Source: a virus. Taken from it: DNA of 46,585 nt. The position numbers were made by a program, and so were the translations under genes. The stretch is from IMG/VR virus record IMGVR_UViG_3300044910_000838, positions 1 through 46,585 of that record; one strand, written 5' to 3'. Positions within the stretch are counted from its first letter, which is position 1, and every line of letters begins with the position of its first letter. Of this stretch, positions 22,756 through 30,883 are shown piece after piece. The notes below the pieces were generated by a model that saw only the letters and a program-made list of their open reading frames with translations, was not told the origin of the DNA and ran no database searches.

Positions 22756-23004
22756 TTATCCCAAATGTTGTTTAAGATTATCCAAACCTCCAATAACTGC
22801 TCCATCAATAACAACTTGTGGAACACTTCTCGCTGTAGGTATTTGTTCTAAAAACATATCTCTAGAAATTAAATCATTATCAACATCAATTTCATCATCT
22901 GGGACAATAATAACTTCTTTATATGGAATACTATGTTCTTCTAACAAAAGTTTAGCTTCGTCACCCTGCGGGCATATTCGAGTAATATATAAAATTGCAT
23001 GCAT
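22756..23004 (-). CDS. Glutaredoxin-like protein, 82 aa
   Basis: Thioredoxin-fold features are the N-terminal strand HAILYITRICPQGDEAK with CPQG in place of CPxC, the cis-proline loop RSVPQVVIDG, and the final IGGLDNLKQHL. It has only one active-site cysteine, so it would work by a monothiol mechanism. Phage glutaredoxins usually feed electrons to ribonucleotide reductase (T4 NrdC). No reductase gene is in this window. Confidence 0.85.
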   Translation of the reverse strand: MHAILYITRICPQGDEAKLLLEEHSIPYKEVIIVPDDEIDVDNDLISRDMFLEQIPTARSVPQVVIDGAVIGGLDNLKQHLG

Positions 23005-23022
23005 ATTTAATTCCCTAATAAA

Positions 23023-23030
23023 TATAAATA
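23023..23030 (+). promoter_or_regulatory. Late promoter TATAAATA
   Basis: Exact match to the T4 late -10 consensus on the plus strand, 80 nt before the plus-strand homing endonuclease ATG. A start near 23037 would place the following hairpin at the 5' end of the transcript. Confidence 0.6.
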
Positions 23031-23039
23031 TATTTTAAA

Positions 23040-23086
23040 AATATGCTTGTCACGATCCTGCCAGATCTACAAGCTCTAAACATATT
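23040..23086 (+). promoter_or_regulatory. 5' leader hairpin of the GIY-YIG-type endonuclease
   Basis: AATAT (23040-23044) pairs with ATATT (23082-23086) and GCTTGT (23045-23050) with ACAAGC (23069-23074). Inside are two GATC tetramers. The AAGGAG of the endonuclease (23098-23103) lies outside the stem, so unlike the helicase locus the RBS is not buried. Confidence 0.45.
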
Positions 23087-23109
23087 TTACCATAATCAAG
23101 GAGATTACT

Positions 23110-24411
23110 ATGTCCAGCAAAAGTATTTATTCATTTAAAAATGACTATTCACCTTCTAATTTATCTTTTATTCCATATACTTATGTTATAAAACATAAAA
23201 AAAGCGGTAAATGTTATTATGGAGCAAAATATTCTTCCAATGCAAATCCTGAACTATTTTTTAAACATTATTTCACATCTTCTAATATAGTGCATCTATT
23301 ATTGGAAAATGAAGGTATTGAAGGTTTTGATTTTGAAATAAGAAAATGCTTCAAAAATGTTGCAGATTGTTTAAAATGGGAACAAACTGTATTGAGAAGA
23401 TTAAATGTTAAACATAAAGATATTTGGTTAAATAAAGATCAACATCAACAAAGTGCAAACAATTTAAATAAAATTTTAATTTCTAATGAAGAATTAAATA
23501 TTTGTATTAGATGGCCAAAAGATATAGAAATACCTAAAGGTTGGATTAAAGGTAATATAACAACTAAAAATAAAAAAATATCTTATTCTAATAGAAAATG
23601 GTATCATGATCCGTTAACAGGTAAAAATTATCATATAGATCCATCTAAAGCAGATTTATTTAAATTGATTTCTGGAAGAAATGCAAAAAACACTAAATCT
23701 AATTCTGAAAAACTTAAAAAACGAAATCTTATTAATATAAATAATGGATTAGAAAATAAAATGATTTCTATAAATGAACCAATTCCTGAAGGTTGGATTA
23801 AAGGTAGATTATTTAGTGGAATAATTAGAATAACTAATGGAATAGAAAATAGACATTTTAAAATATCTCCAGGTATAAAAATACCAGACGGTTATTGGAA
23901 AGGAAAAACTAATTTAGAAAAAGTAAATCGAAAAGTTCCTAAAAAATTTAAACATATAACTAATGGTACAATTGATTGTTTATTATATGAAAATGAGCAA
24001 ATGCCAAATGGGTTTTATTATAAAGCTGTTAGTAATATCAACAAAAATTTTTACTGTTGTCCTCCAACACCTAAAATAATTATCAATAACGGAATTAAAT
24101 CAATAAAACATCCTAAACATATGCCTATTCCAAAAGGATGGACATTAGGATATGTTAAAAAACAAAAACTCACTTTAAAAAGTAAATTATCAGTTTTTAA
24201 AAATATTTTTACAGCAGAAACAAGATTATTCAGTTCTGATTTTAAAAATGATAATTGGAAAAAATATAATCAATCAAAATTTAATCAATCAAAATCTGCC
24301 CCAAATAAAGGAAGAATAAGAATAGTTAATTTAAGTTCTGGTAAAATTAAATATATTAAACCAAATGACAAATTACCAAATGGGTATGATTTTTATACAA
24401 ATATAAAATAA
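23110..24411 (+). CDS. Free-standing GIY-YIG-type homing endonuclease, 433 aa
   Basis: The N-terminus fits a GIY-YIG nuclease: YTYVIKHKKSGKCYYG (YTY at 23-25, YYG at 36-38), then CLKWEQ with the catalytic Glu (E91) and IWLNKD with an Asn. The rest carries six spaced copies of a 'xxNG(x)n xxIPxGWxKG' unit (for example EPIPEGWIKGR, IKIPDGYWKGK, MPIPKGWTLGY), as in other phage homing endonucleases. It is on the opposite strand from its neighbours, has AAGGAG six bases before ATG, and its own late promoter, all signs of a mobile gene. The target site is unknown. Confidence 0.8.
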   Translation: MSSKSIYSFKNDYSPSNLSFIPYTYVIKHKKSGKCYYGAKYSSNANPELFFKHYFTSSNIVHLLLENEGIEGFDFEIRKCFKNVADCLKWEQTVLRRLNVKHKDIWLNKDQHQQSANNLNKILISNEELNICIRWPKDIEIPKGWIKGNITTKNKKISYSNRKWYHDPLTGKNYHIDPSKADLFKLISGRNAKNTKSNSEKLKKRNLININNGLENKMISINEPIPEGWIKGRLFSGIIRITNGIENRHFKISPGIKIPDGYWKGKTNLEKVNRKVPKKFKHITNGTIDCLLYENEQMPNGFYYKAVSNINKNFYCCPPTPKIIINNGIKSIKHPKHMPIPKGWTLGYVKKQKLTLKSKLSVFKNIFTAETRLFSSDFKNDNWKKYNQSKFNQSKSAPNKGRIRIVNLSSGKIKYIKPNDKLPNGYDFYTNIK

Positions 24412-24419
24412 TATTAAAA

Positions 24420-24448
24420 AAGGGAAGATAATTTAATCATCTTCCCTT
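24420..24448 (-). terminator. Terminator between convergent genes
   Basis: AAGGGAAGAT (24420-24429) pairs with ATCTTCCCTT (24439-24448) around a nine-base loop. On the minus strand it is followed by TTTTTAATATT, so it best ends the DUF932 gene; on the plus strand it lacks a T run. Confidence 0.75.
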
Positions 24449-24458
24449 CATTAAATCA

Positions 24459-25445
24459 TTATGATACTTCTGACATTAACATATTATAAGCTTTTGTCTT
24501 AATTTCATTTTGACCACCAAATTCAGCATCCCAAAATTGATGACTTTCTCCTTTACGACCAGTTCCATGTGTATTCAATTCAGTGACGGCATTTAGCAAA
24601 CCCCAAGCCGTTCCGTAAGACATATCAGAACCGATTCCATTTTTATATAATTCCATCAATTTCTCTACCTTACGTAATTCAGTCCTTGTTGGCTCCGGTT
24701 TTTTATTTTCTAATACCAAATTTTGAAAGAAATTTTCTGATTGCTTATCAGTAATTTTTACCTGAACTAGCTTATTGATGCTATTCATAAATTCAATCCA
24801 TGATTTATCTAATAATCCTAAATTAATTTTCACTGCTGTTGGATCCCATTGTTTTCTATGGGAAATTGATATAATATCTCTAACAGAATTTTCTGCTAAA
24901 GCAATACTGAGAGTGTTCTGACATACAACTCGTGTAGATACAAACCGTGCAGATGTCTTTATAGAAGAGTCCACTGAAGTTGTTAGTAGTAAATGTCCTG
25001 AAACTTTGTCACCTGAAGTAACTTCAAAGTCTTTACCTAGTTCAGCTAAAGCCCAAAATCTTCTACCTCCAAATAGAGAACCGGCTGTAGATAATTTCAT
25101 ATTATTATTTTCTACTAAATCTCTGAAGAATTCAATAACTTCAGTTGGTTGAACTACTTTAAAATCTTTACTAACAACTGATAATGCAGCATGAGTATCT
25201 GAACGATAAAGCACTTTTCTATCTGGAAATGTTTTAACATCAGGAATAAAGAGAGGTGATGAACCTGGAATTGTGTATGAAACATCAGAGGTTTCTACAT
25301 TCCAATTTAAACCAGCAGCAATTGTCCATTCATCAATAGACGCATTATCTTCCATTTGTTGGCCTTGACCATGCCATACTTTAGAACGGTCTCCTAAGAA
25401 AGCCATGTTGGTTCTGTTATTACTTGTATCTAATTCAGCAGACAT
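24459..25445 (-). CDS. DUF932 protein, 328 aa
   Basis: The sequence matches the DUF932/phage-plasmid-like family: TNMAFLGDRSKVWHGQG at the start, YRSDTHAALSVVSKDFKVVQPTEVIEFF, and FVSTRVVCQNTLSIAL, with YGTAWGLLNAVTELNTHGTG near the end. The family is common on plasmids and phages and its role is not known. The gene is visibly less AT-rich than its neighbours, which suggests more recent acquisition. It has a sigma70-like promoter and a terminator of its own. Confidence 0.85.
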   Translation of the reverse strand: MSAELDTSNNRTNMAFLGDRSKVWHGQGQQMEDNASIDEWTIAAGLNWNVETSDVSYTIPGSSPLFIPDVKTFPDRKVLYRSDTHAALSVVSKDFKVVQPTEVIEFFRDLVENNNMKLSTAGSLFGGRRFWALAELGKDFEVTSGDKVSGHLLLTTSVDSSIKTSARFVSTRVVCQNTLSIALAENSVRDIISISHRKQWDPTAVKINLGLLDKSWIEFMNSINKLVQVKITDKQSENFFQNLVLENKKPEPTRTELRKVEKLMELYKNGIGSDMSYGTAWGLLNAVTELNTHGTGRKGESHQFWDAEFGGQNEIKTKAYNMLMSEVS

Positions 25446-25480
25446 CTTCTTATCCTCGTATTGTTTTAGAAAGTAAGATA

Positions 25481-25508
25481 ATTATATACTAATTTGTGAA
25501 AAAGTAAA
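25481..25508 (-). promoter_or_regulatory. Sigma70-like promoter for the DUF932 gene
   Basis: TTTACT (25503-25508) extended as TTTACTTTTT, 16-nt spacer, TATAAT (25481-25486), 36 nt before ATG. Confidence 0.6.
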
Positions 25509-25516
25509 ACATTTTT

Positions 25517-25888
25517 TCACAATTTTATTTCTGAAAAATTTTTAATAGCTGACATCCAATTTGTTCCGATAATACATTTTTTAGTTAATGTTAATAAATT
25601 TTCATAATTGATTTCAATCCATTTTTTCAACATAGAAATATCTTCTTCTGTTAAATTGTTTTTTCCTTCTAAAACTTCAAAATTTAATTTAGATTTTATT
25701 TCAATAAAAAAACAATTATCATCTAAATCCCAATTATCAGAAATATTATTAATTTGTAAAATTGGATTGATCAAATGTTTATTATGGATAATGCCTTTTT
25801 TATTTGTGATAATTAAACCATACATTATTTTGAAATTTAGCCCAGTTTCCTTTTCTGAAAAAGGATAGTAATCATAAATTTTTTTCAT
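25517..25888 (-). CDS. Hypothetical protein, 123 aa
   Basis: No family recognised. It is a mixed alpha/beta protein (NFKIMYGLIITNKKGIIHNKHLINPILQIN, then an acidic DDNCFFIEIKSKL). The ATG overlaps the upstream stop as TAATG, so it is probably co-translated with the 60-aa protein before it. Confidence 0.65.
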   Translation of the reverse strand: MKKIYDYYPFSEKETGLNFKIMYGLIITNKKGIIHNKHLINPILQINNISDNWDLDDNCFFIEIKSKLNFEVLEGKNNLTEEDISMLKKWIEINYENLLTLTKKCIIGTNWMSAIKNFSEIKL

Positions 25889-26070
25889 TATTGTTTATAT
25901 GGTATTAATTTTGAAATGATTTGTTGAAAATTACCAATACCTTTTTCATAAAATATAGCCAATTCTGATAATGTAACTTTATTATCAGATACCCATTTTA
26001 ATATGTGCGCGCGTTCTTCATTTGGGATTTTACAAGACTGTAATGTTTTTATTTTAGAAGTAATTATCAA
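25888..26070 (-). CDS. Hypothetical small protein, TTG start, 60 aa
   Basis: No ATG exists in frame; the reading frame begins with TTG 17 bases inside the end of the CCA-adding enzyme gene, with GGTGA just upstream. The sequence (ERAHILKWVSDNKVTLSELAIFYEKGIGNFQQIISKLI) is helical. The tight packing with both neighbours supports it, but the unusual start lowers confidence. Function unknown. Confidence 0.5.
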   Translation of the reverse strand: MIITSKIKTLQSCKIPNEERAHILKWVSDNKVTLSELAIFYEKGIGNFQQIISKLIPYKQ

Positions 26071-27148
26071 TTTTCACCATTCGATGTGCCATAATAGCTT
26101 CACTAATCGCAGAACCTTTCAAAGCTTTCTGTTCTGGAGTCAATGAATCAAAACTAACACTACAATAATCAGAAATCATCAATGAGGCCCTATGTGAATC
26201 TTTCCTATTATCCATATTGATACTATTGAACATATTAAACACTTTCCAAAACTGCTGAGGGTTATGAGACACTTTAAAGTGGTCAAATACCTTAACCGTA
26301 TATCGAGCATTCAAATCATACTTCTGTCTAAAAATTTTAAAGTCAATCGACAAGTCTCTTACTTCATTGGAAAATTTCATTCTTTCGCAAATAGACTTAA
26401 TTTGTTCTTCTTCAAATTTAGAAAACATAAAAGCGATTCGTTCAATGTTGCAGGTCATATGACGCAATGTAATAGTCCATTCAATCAAACGAGCAGGTGA
26501 TTGGTCTTTAATCATTACATCCAATTCTGGAAAAATGACTTCCAAAGCTCCAACTTGCCACAAACAAGTAATAAAACGCATTGGGTCATTTTCACTAAAA
26601 GCTTTCTCGAATTCCAATACTACTCGTTCTTTTGTCAAATGTTGCAATTCACCTTTAGATACCAAGTCCTTCATCAACTCTATTGTCTTTTCAGCAACTT
26701 TAAAATCTACATATCTTGCTGTAAATCGAGCAACTCTCAATACACGTACAGGGTCTTCAGCAAATGCAGAAGATGTATGTCTCAAGATTTTGTTTTTCAA
26801 ATCTTCTTGACCATTGAATGGGTCAATAATTTCGCCTGTTTCAATATCTTGTGCTATGCTATTAGCAGTAATATCCCGGCGACCCAGATCTTCTTCCAAG
26901 GTAACTGATGTACTGAAGTCTGTCTCAAAGCCATGGTAACCAGCTGTAACTTTACGTTCTTTACGAGCCAGAGCATATTCTTCTTTAGTTTCAGGATGCA
27001 AGAAAACTGGAAAATCTGCTCCAACTTGGACAAAACCTCTTGAAATCATGTCATGGGGAGTAGCTCCTACAACAACATAGTCAATATCTTTAGGAGTTCT
27101 ACCCATTAAGGTATCTCTTACTGCTCCACCAACTTTCATAATCTTCAT
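26054..27148 (-). CDS. cca: CCA-adding tRNA nucleotidyltransferase, 364 aa
   Basis: The head domain is very like E. coli Cca: VGGAVRDTLMGRTPKDIDYVVVG with GG (7-8), R11 and D21/D23, then ADFPVFLHPETKEEYALARKERK, LGRRDITANSIAQD and AEDPVRVLRVARFTARY. The E. coli-type HD phosphohydrolase domain is not evident; the C-terminal part is helical. It would repair or add 3' CCA on host or phage tRNAs. No tRNA gene is visible in this window. The gene is clearly less AT-rich than its neighbours, which suggests capture from a host. Confidence 0.9.
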   Translation of the reverse strand: MKIMKVGGAVRDTLMGRTPKDIDYVVVGATPHDMISRGFVQVGADFPVFLHPETKEEYALARKERKVTAGYHGFETDFSTSVTLEEDLGRRDITANSIAQDIETGEIIDPFNGQEDLKNKILRHTSSAFAEDPVRVLRVARFTARYVDFKVAEKTIELMKDLVSKGELQHLTKERVVLEFEKAFSENDPMRFITCLWQVGALEVIFPELDVMIKDQSPARLIEWTITLRHMTCNIERIAFMFSKFEEEQIKSICERMKFSNEVRDLSIDFKIFRQKYDLNARYTVKVFDHFKVSHNPQQFWKVFNMFNSINMDNRKDSHRASLMISDYCSVSFDSLTPEQKALKGSAISEAIMAHRMVKIDNYF

Positions 27149-27179
27149 TTCATTGCATCCATCTAATTAACTTTGAAAT

Positions 27180-27208
27180 ATTATAAATCAACCCTGCAAA
27201 AAAGTAAA
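27180..27208 (-). promoter_or_regulatory. Sigma70-like promoter for cca
   Basis: TTTACT (27203-27208) extended as TTTACTTTTTT, 17-nt spacer, TATAAT (27180-27185). It overlaps the end of the upstream 95-aa gene and gives a leader of about 25 nt. Confidence 0.6.
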
Positions 27209-27475
27209 CAAATGAATTAAATTTCCCAACATTAAAATCGAACAAATCCAGAACAATGTTATATTTTGTTTTTCTATTTTGTTAATTTGTAAAATAGACA
27301 ACCATTGTTTTCTTGTTTCTTGTTCTAAAAGATCCTCAAGTTCTTTAATTTTTTTATTTTTCTTATTCACAAATTGGAATAACAAATGAATATGATCTTC
27401 ATATTTAACCAATGTTCCATCTTTACATTGTTCTAATGGACCAAACCATTTAAATCCTAAATTATATCTTTTCAT
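27188..27475 (-). CDS. Hypothetical coiled-coil protein with C-terminal membrane helix, 95 aa
   Basis: The centre is a charged coiled coil (NKKNKKIKELEDLLEQETRKQW) and the C-terminus is one membrane span (LFWICSILMLGNLIHLFTFL). With its N-terminus in the cytoplasm it would be a tail-anchored inner-membrane protein. Family and role unknown. A CATAAATA box at 27500-27507 on the same strand may drive it. Confidence 0.6.
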   Translation of the reverse strand: MKRYNLGFKWFGPLEQCKDGTLVKYEDHIHLLFQFVNKKNKKIKELEDLLEQETRKQWLSILQINKIEKQNITLFWICSILMLGNLIHLFTFLQG

Positions 27476-27489
27476 ATCATTTTAGCCTC

Positions 27490-27497
27490 TATAAATA
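27490..27497 (+). promoter_or_regulatory. Late promoter TATAAATA
   Basis: Exact match on the plus strand, 34 nt before the ATG of the exonuclease at 27531. Its mirror CATAAATA box (27500-27507) points the other way, so the two divergent genes share this short region. Confidence 0.6.
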
Positions 27498-27530
27498 ATT
27501 ATTTATGATTATAAGAGAGATGCTGCCAAT

Positions 27531-28187
27531 ATGAAATTAGAAAATACTGTTGAACTTTCTACAATAAATCAGAATAATATGAGACTATATAAAATTCCAT
27601 CAGGAGAACATTTACCTTCTATTACAACAATATTAGGACAAACAATGGAACCTGAAAAACAAGCTTCTTTATCAAGATGGCAAGATAGTTTAGGAAAAGC
27701 TAAAGCTCAAGCTTATACAAAAAAAGCAGCAGATAAAGGAACAAATGTTCATTTATTAATAGAGCGATATTTAAAGAAAGAAGATTTGCAACTTAAAACT
27801 TTTTCAATTGAAGATATTAATGTTTTTACCGCTTTAAAAGTAAAATTGAATAATATAAAACCAACTGCTCAAGAAATAGCTTTATATTCTGATGAATTGG
27901 GAGTTGCTGGAAGATGTGATTGCATAGGTTATTATGAAGATATCCCAAGCATTATTGATTTTAAAACATCTAATAAAGTTAAATCTGATAAAGATATTTT
28001 AGATTATAAATTACAATGCACGTTTTATGGTATTGCTTGTAATGAATTATATGGAACTAATATTAATCAAGGTGTTATATTAATGTCAGCCCAAACTGGA
28101 TTTCCTTTAGTATTCAAGTTTGAATTATTACCATTCAAAGAAGAATTAACTAAAAGAATAATCCAGTTTTACGAGAAATTTATTTAA
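27531..28187 (+). CDS. PD-(D/E)XK exonuclease, MGME1/Cas4-like, 218 aa
   Basis: The layout matches phage single-strand exonucleases of the PDDEXK_1 type: LPSITTILGQTMEPEKQASLSRWQDSLGKAKAQ, AADKGTNVHLLIERYL with its His and Glu, GVAGRCDCIGYY with the metal-binding Asp, and SIIDFKTSNK, the (D/E)xK. It lies on the plus strand between minus-strand genes and ends overlapping the next gene by four bases. Probable role in recombination or DNA end processing; inferred. Confidence 0.8.
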   Translation: MKLENTVELSTINQNNMRLYKIPSGEHLPSITTILGQTMEPEKQASLSRWQDSLGKAKAQAYTKKAADKGTNVHLLIERYLKKEDLQLKTFSIEDINVFTALKVKLNNIKPTAQEIALYSDELGVAGRCDCIGYYEDIPSIIDFKTSNKVKSDKDILDYKLQCTFYGIACNELYGTNINQGVILMSAQTGFPLVFKFELLPFKEELTKRIIQFYEKFI

Positions 28188-28606
28188 ATAACATTACATT
28201 TTCTAAATGCATCATAAAGATAATGAGCTTCATTTTTAAAACAACAGTAAACTTCATCCATACCAGCAGAATGTCCTCGGTCATAAGCTTTTTCATAAAC
28301 AACATCAAATGAAAATTCAGACAAATTAGATAATTCAGGATGGTTTAATTTAAATTCTTCTTTTAAATCAGCATACCATGAATTAAAAACTTTATTATCA
28401 ATTTGTCGAAGTTTATCATAATATGTATCAATATCAGTTTGATTGGTAACTACTTTTTCAACAAGTTTAGAATGATTATGAGCTAAGTCCCAAGTATCAA
28501 AAATAGTTGCTTGTCCTTTTTTATATGCATAATATTGTATTACAGGTTCAACTTTCTCTGGCAATACTGGGCAAATTTCAGTTTTATATTCTTTATATGT
28601 TTTCAT
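28184..28606 (-). CDS. Hypothetical protein, 140 aa
   Basis: Charged helical protein with a C-terminal AYDRGHSAGMDEVYCCFKNEAHYLYDAF segment; the YxRGHSxGxxEV word recurs in uncharacterised T4-like phage proteins. ATG is preceded by AGAGGAAA over the previous gene's end. Function unknown. Confidence 0.7.
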   Translation of the reverse strand: MKTYKEYKTEICPVLPEKVEPVIQYYAYKKGQATIFDTWDLAHNHSKLVEKVVTNQTDIDTYYDKLRQIDNKVFNSWYADLKEEFKLNHPELSNLSEFSFDVVYEKAYDRGHSAGMDEVYCCFKNEAHYLYDAFRKCNVI

Positions 28607-28607
28607 C

Positions 28608-28790
28608 TTATGTTTCCTCTGTTTTCAAAAAATCAGAATGATATGATTTCCAAAATTCTTGTTTATCTTTAGAAAAATGTAATTCTATATCAATTTTAAC
28701 TGGAATGTTATAACATCTTTTATATTTTCCTATAATAGGAATAATTTCTTTTAAAAAATTTTCTATAGCTTCATCGTTAATGTTTGTCAT
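28608..28790 (-). CDS. Hypothetical small protein, 60 aa
   Basis: Short acidic helical N-terminus (NDEAIENFLKEIIPIIGKY), then beta-like PVKIDIELHFSK. It follows the DNA polymerase fragment by 13 bases. I compared it with DNA polymerase and it carries no polymerase motif, so it is not the missing half. Function unknown. Confidence 0.55.
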   Translation of the reverse strand: MTNINDEAIENFLKEIIPIIGKYKRCYNIPVKIDIELHFSKDKQEFWKSYHSDFLKTEET

Positions 28791-28803
28791 ATTATATTAC
28801 CAT

Positions 28804-30465
28804 TTAATCAGAATGTAAAACATTTTGTTTTTTTAATTCTTCTAACTTTTTCTTCCATGATTTCAATTCTTTCTGTAAAGCTTTTCGTTCTGAATACCAA
28901 TATTGCAGTACACCAGGAATAATACCTTGTTTTCCTGATTGATCAAAAATTGTTCCATAAGCAGATACTGCCCATTTCTGTTTTCTTAAATATTCATTCC
29001 ATTGTTTACCAGTTTTTGTAATATATTGACCATTAATTAATGCTGTATGAGGATAATCATCTTTAGCAAAAATTCCACGCCAATCATATTCTTTAGACAT
29101 AGCAGAAAAGAATGTATCTAGATTTACTCCAGCTTTATTACTGTCTTTAATTAATTGTTGAACATCTTCTAAAGTTTGCATTCTTTCAAATGTTTCAGGT
29201 GTTTCAAACTGACCAATTAAAGTTTCTGGAGAAATATTTAAACTTCTTAATACTGAAGGATAAAGAGAGTTAATATCAACACTTCCAACCCATTCATGTA
29301 ATCCTCTATTAGGTGTTAATACAATAGCACCTTCAACTTTTTCATGAGAACCATGAACGTCTTTATCTTTAACAATTACATTTAAATGATTGTGGGCGTA
29401 ATTAGTAGTTCCTGTATCAACATATCTAGTAGTTCCTAAAATTGCATCAAATGGTACAGTATTTTCATGAGCCATTTGATTAACTAATGCAACAAAAGAA
29501 AACTTTTTATCAAGTTTAACAAGAAGAAAAACGTCAATTACATTATAAGTAATGAATTGTTCAAAATTATTATAATACAAATCTCTTAAAGAACCATGAT
29601 ATTCTAATTTAGATAAACCTAATTCTTCTTCACAAATATTAGCTAATGAATAAGATGCTCTTCCTTCAAATGTAAATTTCTTAAACATAGCAAGATAATC
29701 TAAATGCGACCTTCCCATTAGTGTTACAACTTGCTCTTTTTTTCCAAATCTTTCAACTTCACGAATTCTTGGTTTTCCAGCGCCAGTAAAACATAATTGT
29801 TCTGCTGCTCTTTCACCAAGAATTTGAACAATTCGATTATAAATATATGGAATATCAAAAAACTCGCTATTCCATCCAGAAATAAAATCACAATCATCAA
29901 TTAATTCTAAAAAGATTGATAATAATTCTGCTTCAGATTGAACAAATATAATTTCTAGATTTTCAATAGCTTCATAATTATATTTTGTTGTATCTGGAAT
30001 GAATTCTTTTCCGTCCCAATTAGGTGGCGGTAATGCTAAAACATAGAATGTATCAAGCCATTGATTATATAAAGTGATTGCATTAATTGGACATCTTGCA
30101 TCTTTAGGTGTTGCGAAACCTTGATCGTCTACATCTACCTCAATATCAAAAAATGAATAATTTAAATTTGGAATTGTTTTTCCATAATAATTATTCATCA
30201 ATACTTTATCTATAATAGAAAAATCACTTTCATATTTTACTGGATATTCAGCGCATGCTAATTTAAAATCATCTCTATTTGAAAAAGATAATTTTTTTAA
30301 TGATTGTTCTCCATACATTGATTTATAAGGACCATCACCTTCAACATAAAAATAATATGGATTAGGATATCGTGTTGCTTCACGTTTAGTTCCCACTCGT
30401 TCCCATACAATGATTTCTTCAGTTCCATAATCTTCAACAACTCCAACATAATTAGGTTCTGTCAT
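28804..30465 (-). CDS. B-family DNA polymerase, N-terminal half only (gp43-like), 553 aa
   Basis: The exonuclease is complete: Exo I FFDIEVD (D107, E109), Exo II GWNSEFFDIPYI (D204), Exo III YNVIDVFLL (Y307, D311). The palm begins with motif A, VDINSLYPS (D397). The frame then stops in the fingers (WYSERKALQKELKSWKKKLEEL..., residue 553), before motif B (KxxxNSLYG) and motif C (DTDS). T4 gp43 has 898 residues, so about 350 are missing. There is no intein at the break and no C-terminal half anywhere in this window. Either the polymerase is split into two genes, as known in some Aeromonas T4-like phages, or this is a remnant. Confidence 0.9.
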   Translation of the reverse strand: MTEPNYVGVVEDYGTEEIIVWERVGTKREATRYPNPYYFYVEGDGPYKSMYGEQSLKKLSFSNRDDFKLACAEYPVKYESDFSIIDKVLMNNYYGKTIPNLNYSFFDIEVDVDDQGFATPKDARCPINAITLYNQWLDTFYVLALPPPNWDGKEFIPDTTKYNYEAIENLEIIFVQSEAELLSIFLELIDDCDFISGWNSEFFDIPYIYNRIVQILGERAAEQLCFTGAGKPRIREVERFGKKEQVVTLMGRSHLDYLAMFKKFTFEGRASYSLANICEEELGLSKLEYHGSLRDLYYNNFEQFITYNVIDVFLLVKLDKKFSFVALVNQMAHENTVPFDAILGTTRYVDTGTTNYAHNHLNVIVKDKDVHGSHEKVEGAIVLTPNRGLHEWVGSVDINSLYPSVLRSLNISPETLIGQFETPETFERMQTLEDVQQLIKDSNKAGVNLDTFFSAMSKEYDWRGIFAKDDYPHTALINGQYITKTGKQWNEYLRKQKWAVSAYGTIFDQSGKQGIIPGVLQYWYSERKALQKELKSWKKKLEELKKQNVLHSD

Positions 30466-30485
30466 AGTATCTCCATTTAAAAATG

Positions 30486-30511
30486 AAAATGGCCTAATAT
30501 TAGGCCATTTT
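30486..30511 (-). terminator. Hairpin terminator after dsbA
   Basis: AAAATGGCCTA (30486-30496) pairs with TAGGCCATTTT (30501-30511) around ATAT, followed on the minus strand by CATTTTTAAA. It lies between the dsbA-like gene and DNA polymerase, so the polymerase may need its own promoter or read-through. Confidence 0.65.
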
Positions 30512-30527
30512 ACATGTTATTTAAGTA

Positions 30528-30815
30528 TTAGTCGTTAGAACCAAATAAAATTTCAATTGCAGCATCTAAAGCATGAATTTCAGATTGGGTTTCCAATGCA
30601 TTATTATTAGTTGCGATTTTAACTAATGCATTGAACATTTTAGGGTCTAAACCAATTTTTTCAAGAGCTTCGTCTTTAATTGCTTTAATTGATTCATTAT
30701 TATCTTTAATAATCATTTTTAATCGAACTGCTTCATCAATAAAACCCTGTAATGTTGTTTTATCTTTAGGGTTATTTAGAATGCTTTCAATATTTACGAT
30801 TTCAGGTTTTGCCAT
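30528..30815 (-). CDS. dsbA: DsbA-like double-strand DNA-binding protein, 95 aa
   Basis: The central and C-terminal parts (FIDEAVRLKMIIKDNNESIKAIKDEALEKIGLDPKMFNALVKI) match T4 DsbA in length, helix pattern and the KMFNxLxxx word. In T4, DsbA binds double-stranded DNA and aids late transcription. The gene has its own sigma70-like promoter, a GGAG site and a terminator, forming a single-gene unit. Confidence 0.8.
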   Translation of the reverse strand: MAKPEIVNIESILNNPKDKTTLQGFIDEAVRLKMIIKDNNESIKAIKDEALEKIGLDPKMFNALVKIATNNNALETQSEIHALDAAIEILFGSND

Positions 30816-30849
30816 TTTTATTACTCCACATAATTGTTTTCAAAAATTT

Positions 30850-30878
30850 ATTATAATACATCTTCAATAAAAAGTAAA
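30850..30878 (-). promoter_or_regulatory. Sigma70-like promoter for dsbA
   Basis: TTTACT (30873-30878) extended as TTTACTTTTT, 17-nt spacer, TATAAT (30850-30855), 35 nt before ATG. Confidence 0.6.
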
Positions 30879-30883
30879 TATTT

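Noticed and set aside
28608-28790. Missing C-terminal half of DNA polymerase directly after the fragment
   Set aside because: Only 60 residues, with no SLYG or DTDS motif and no similarity to polymerase.
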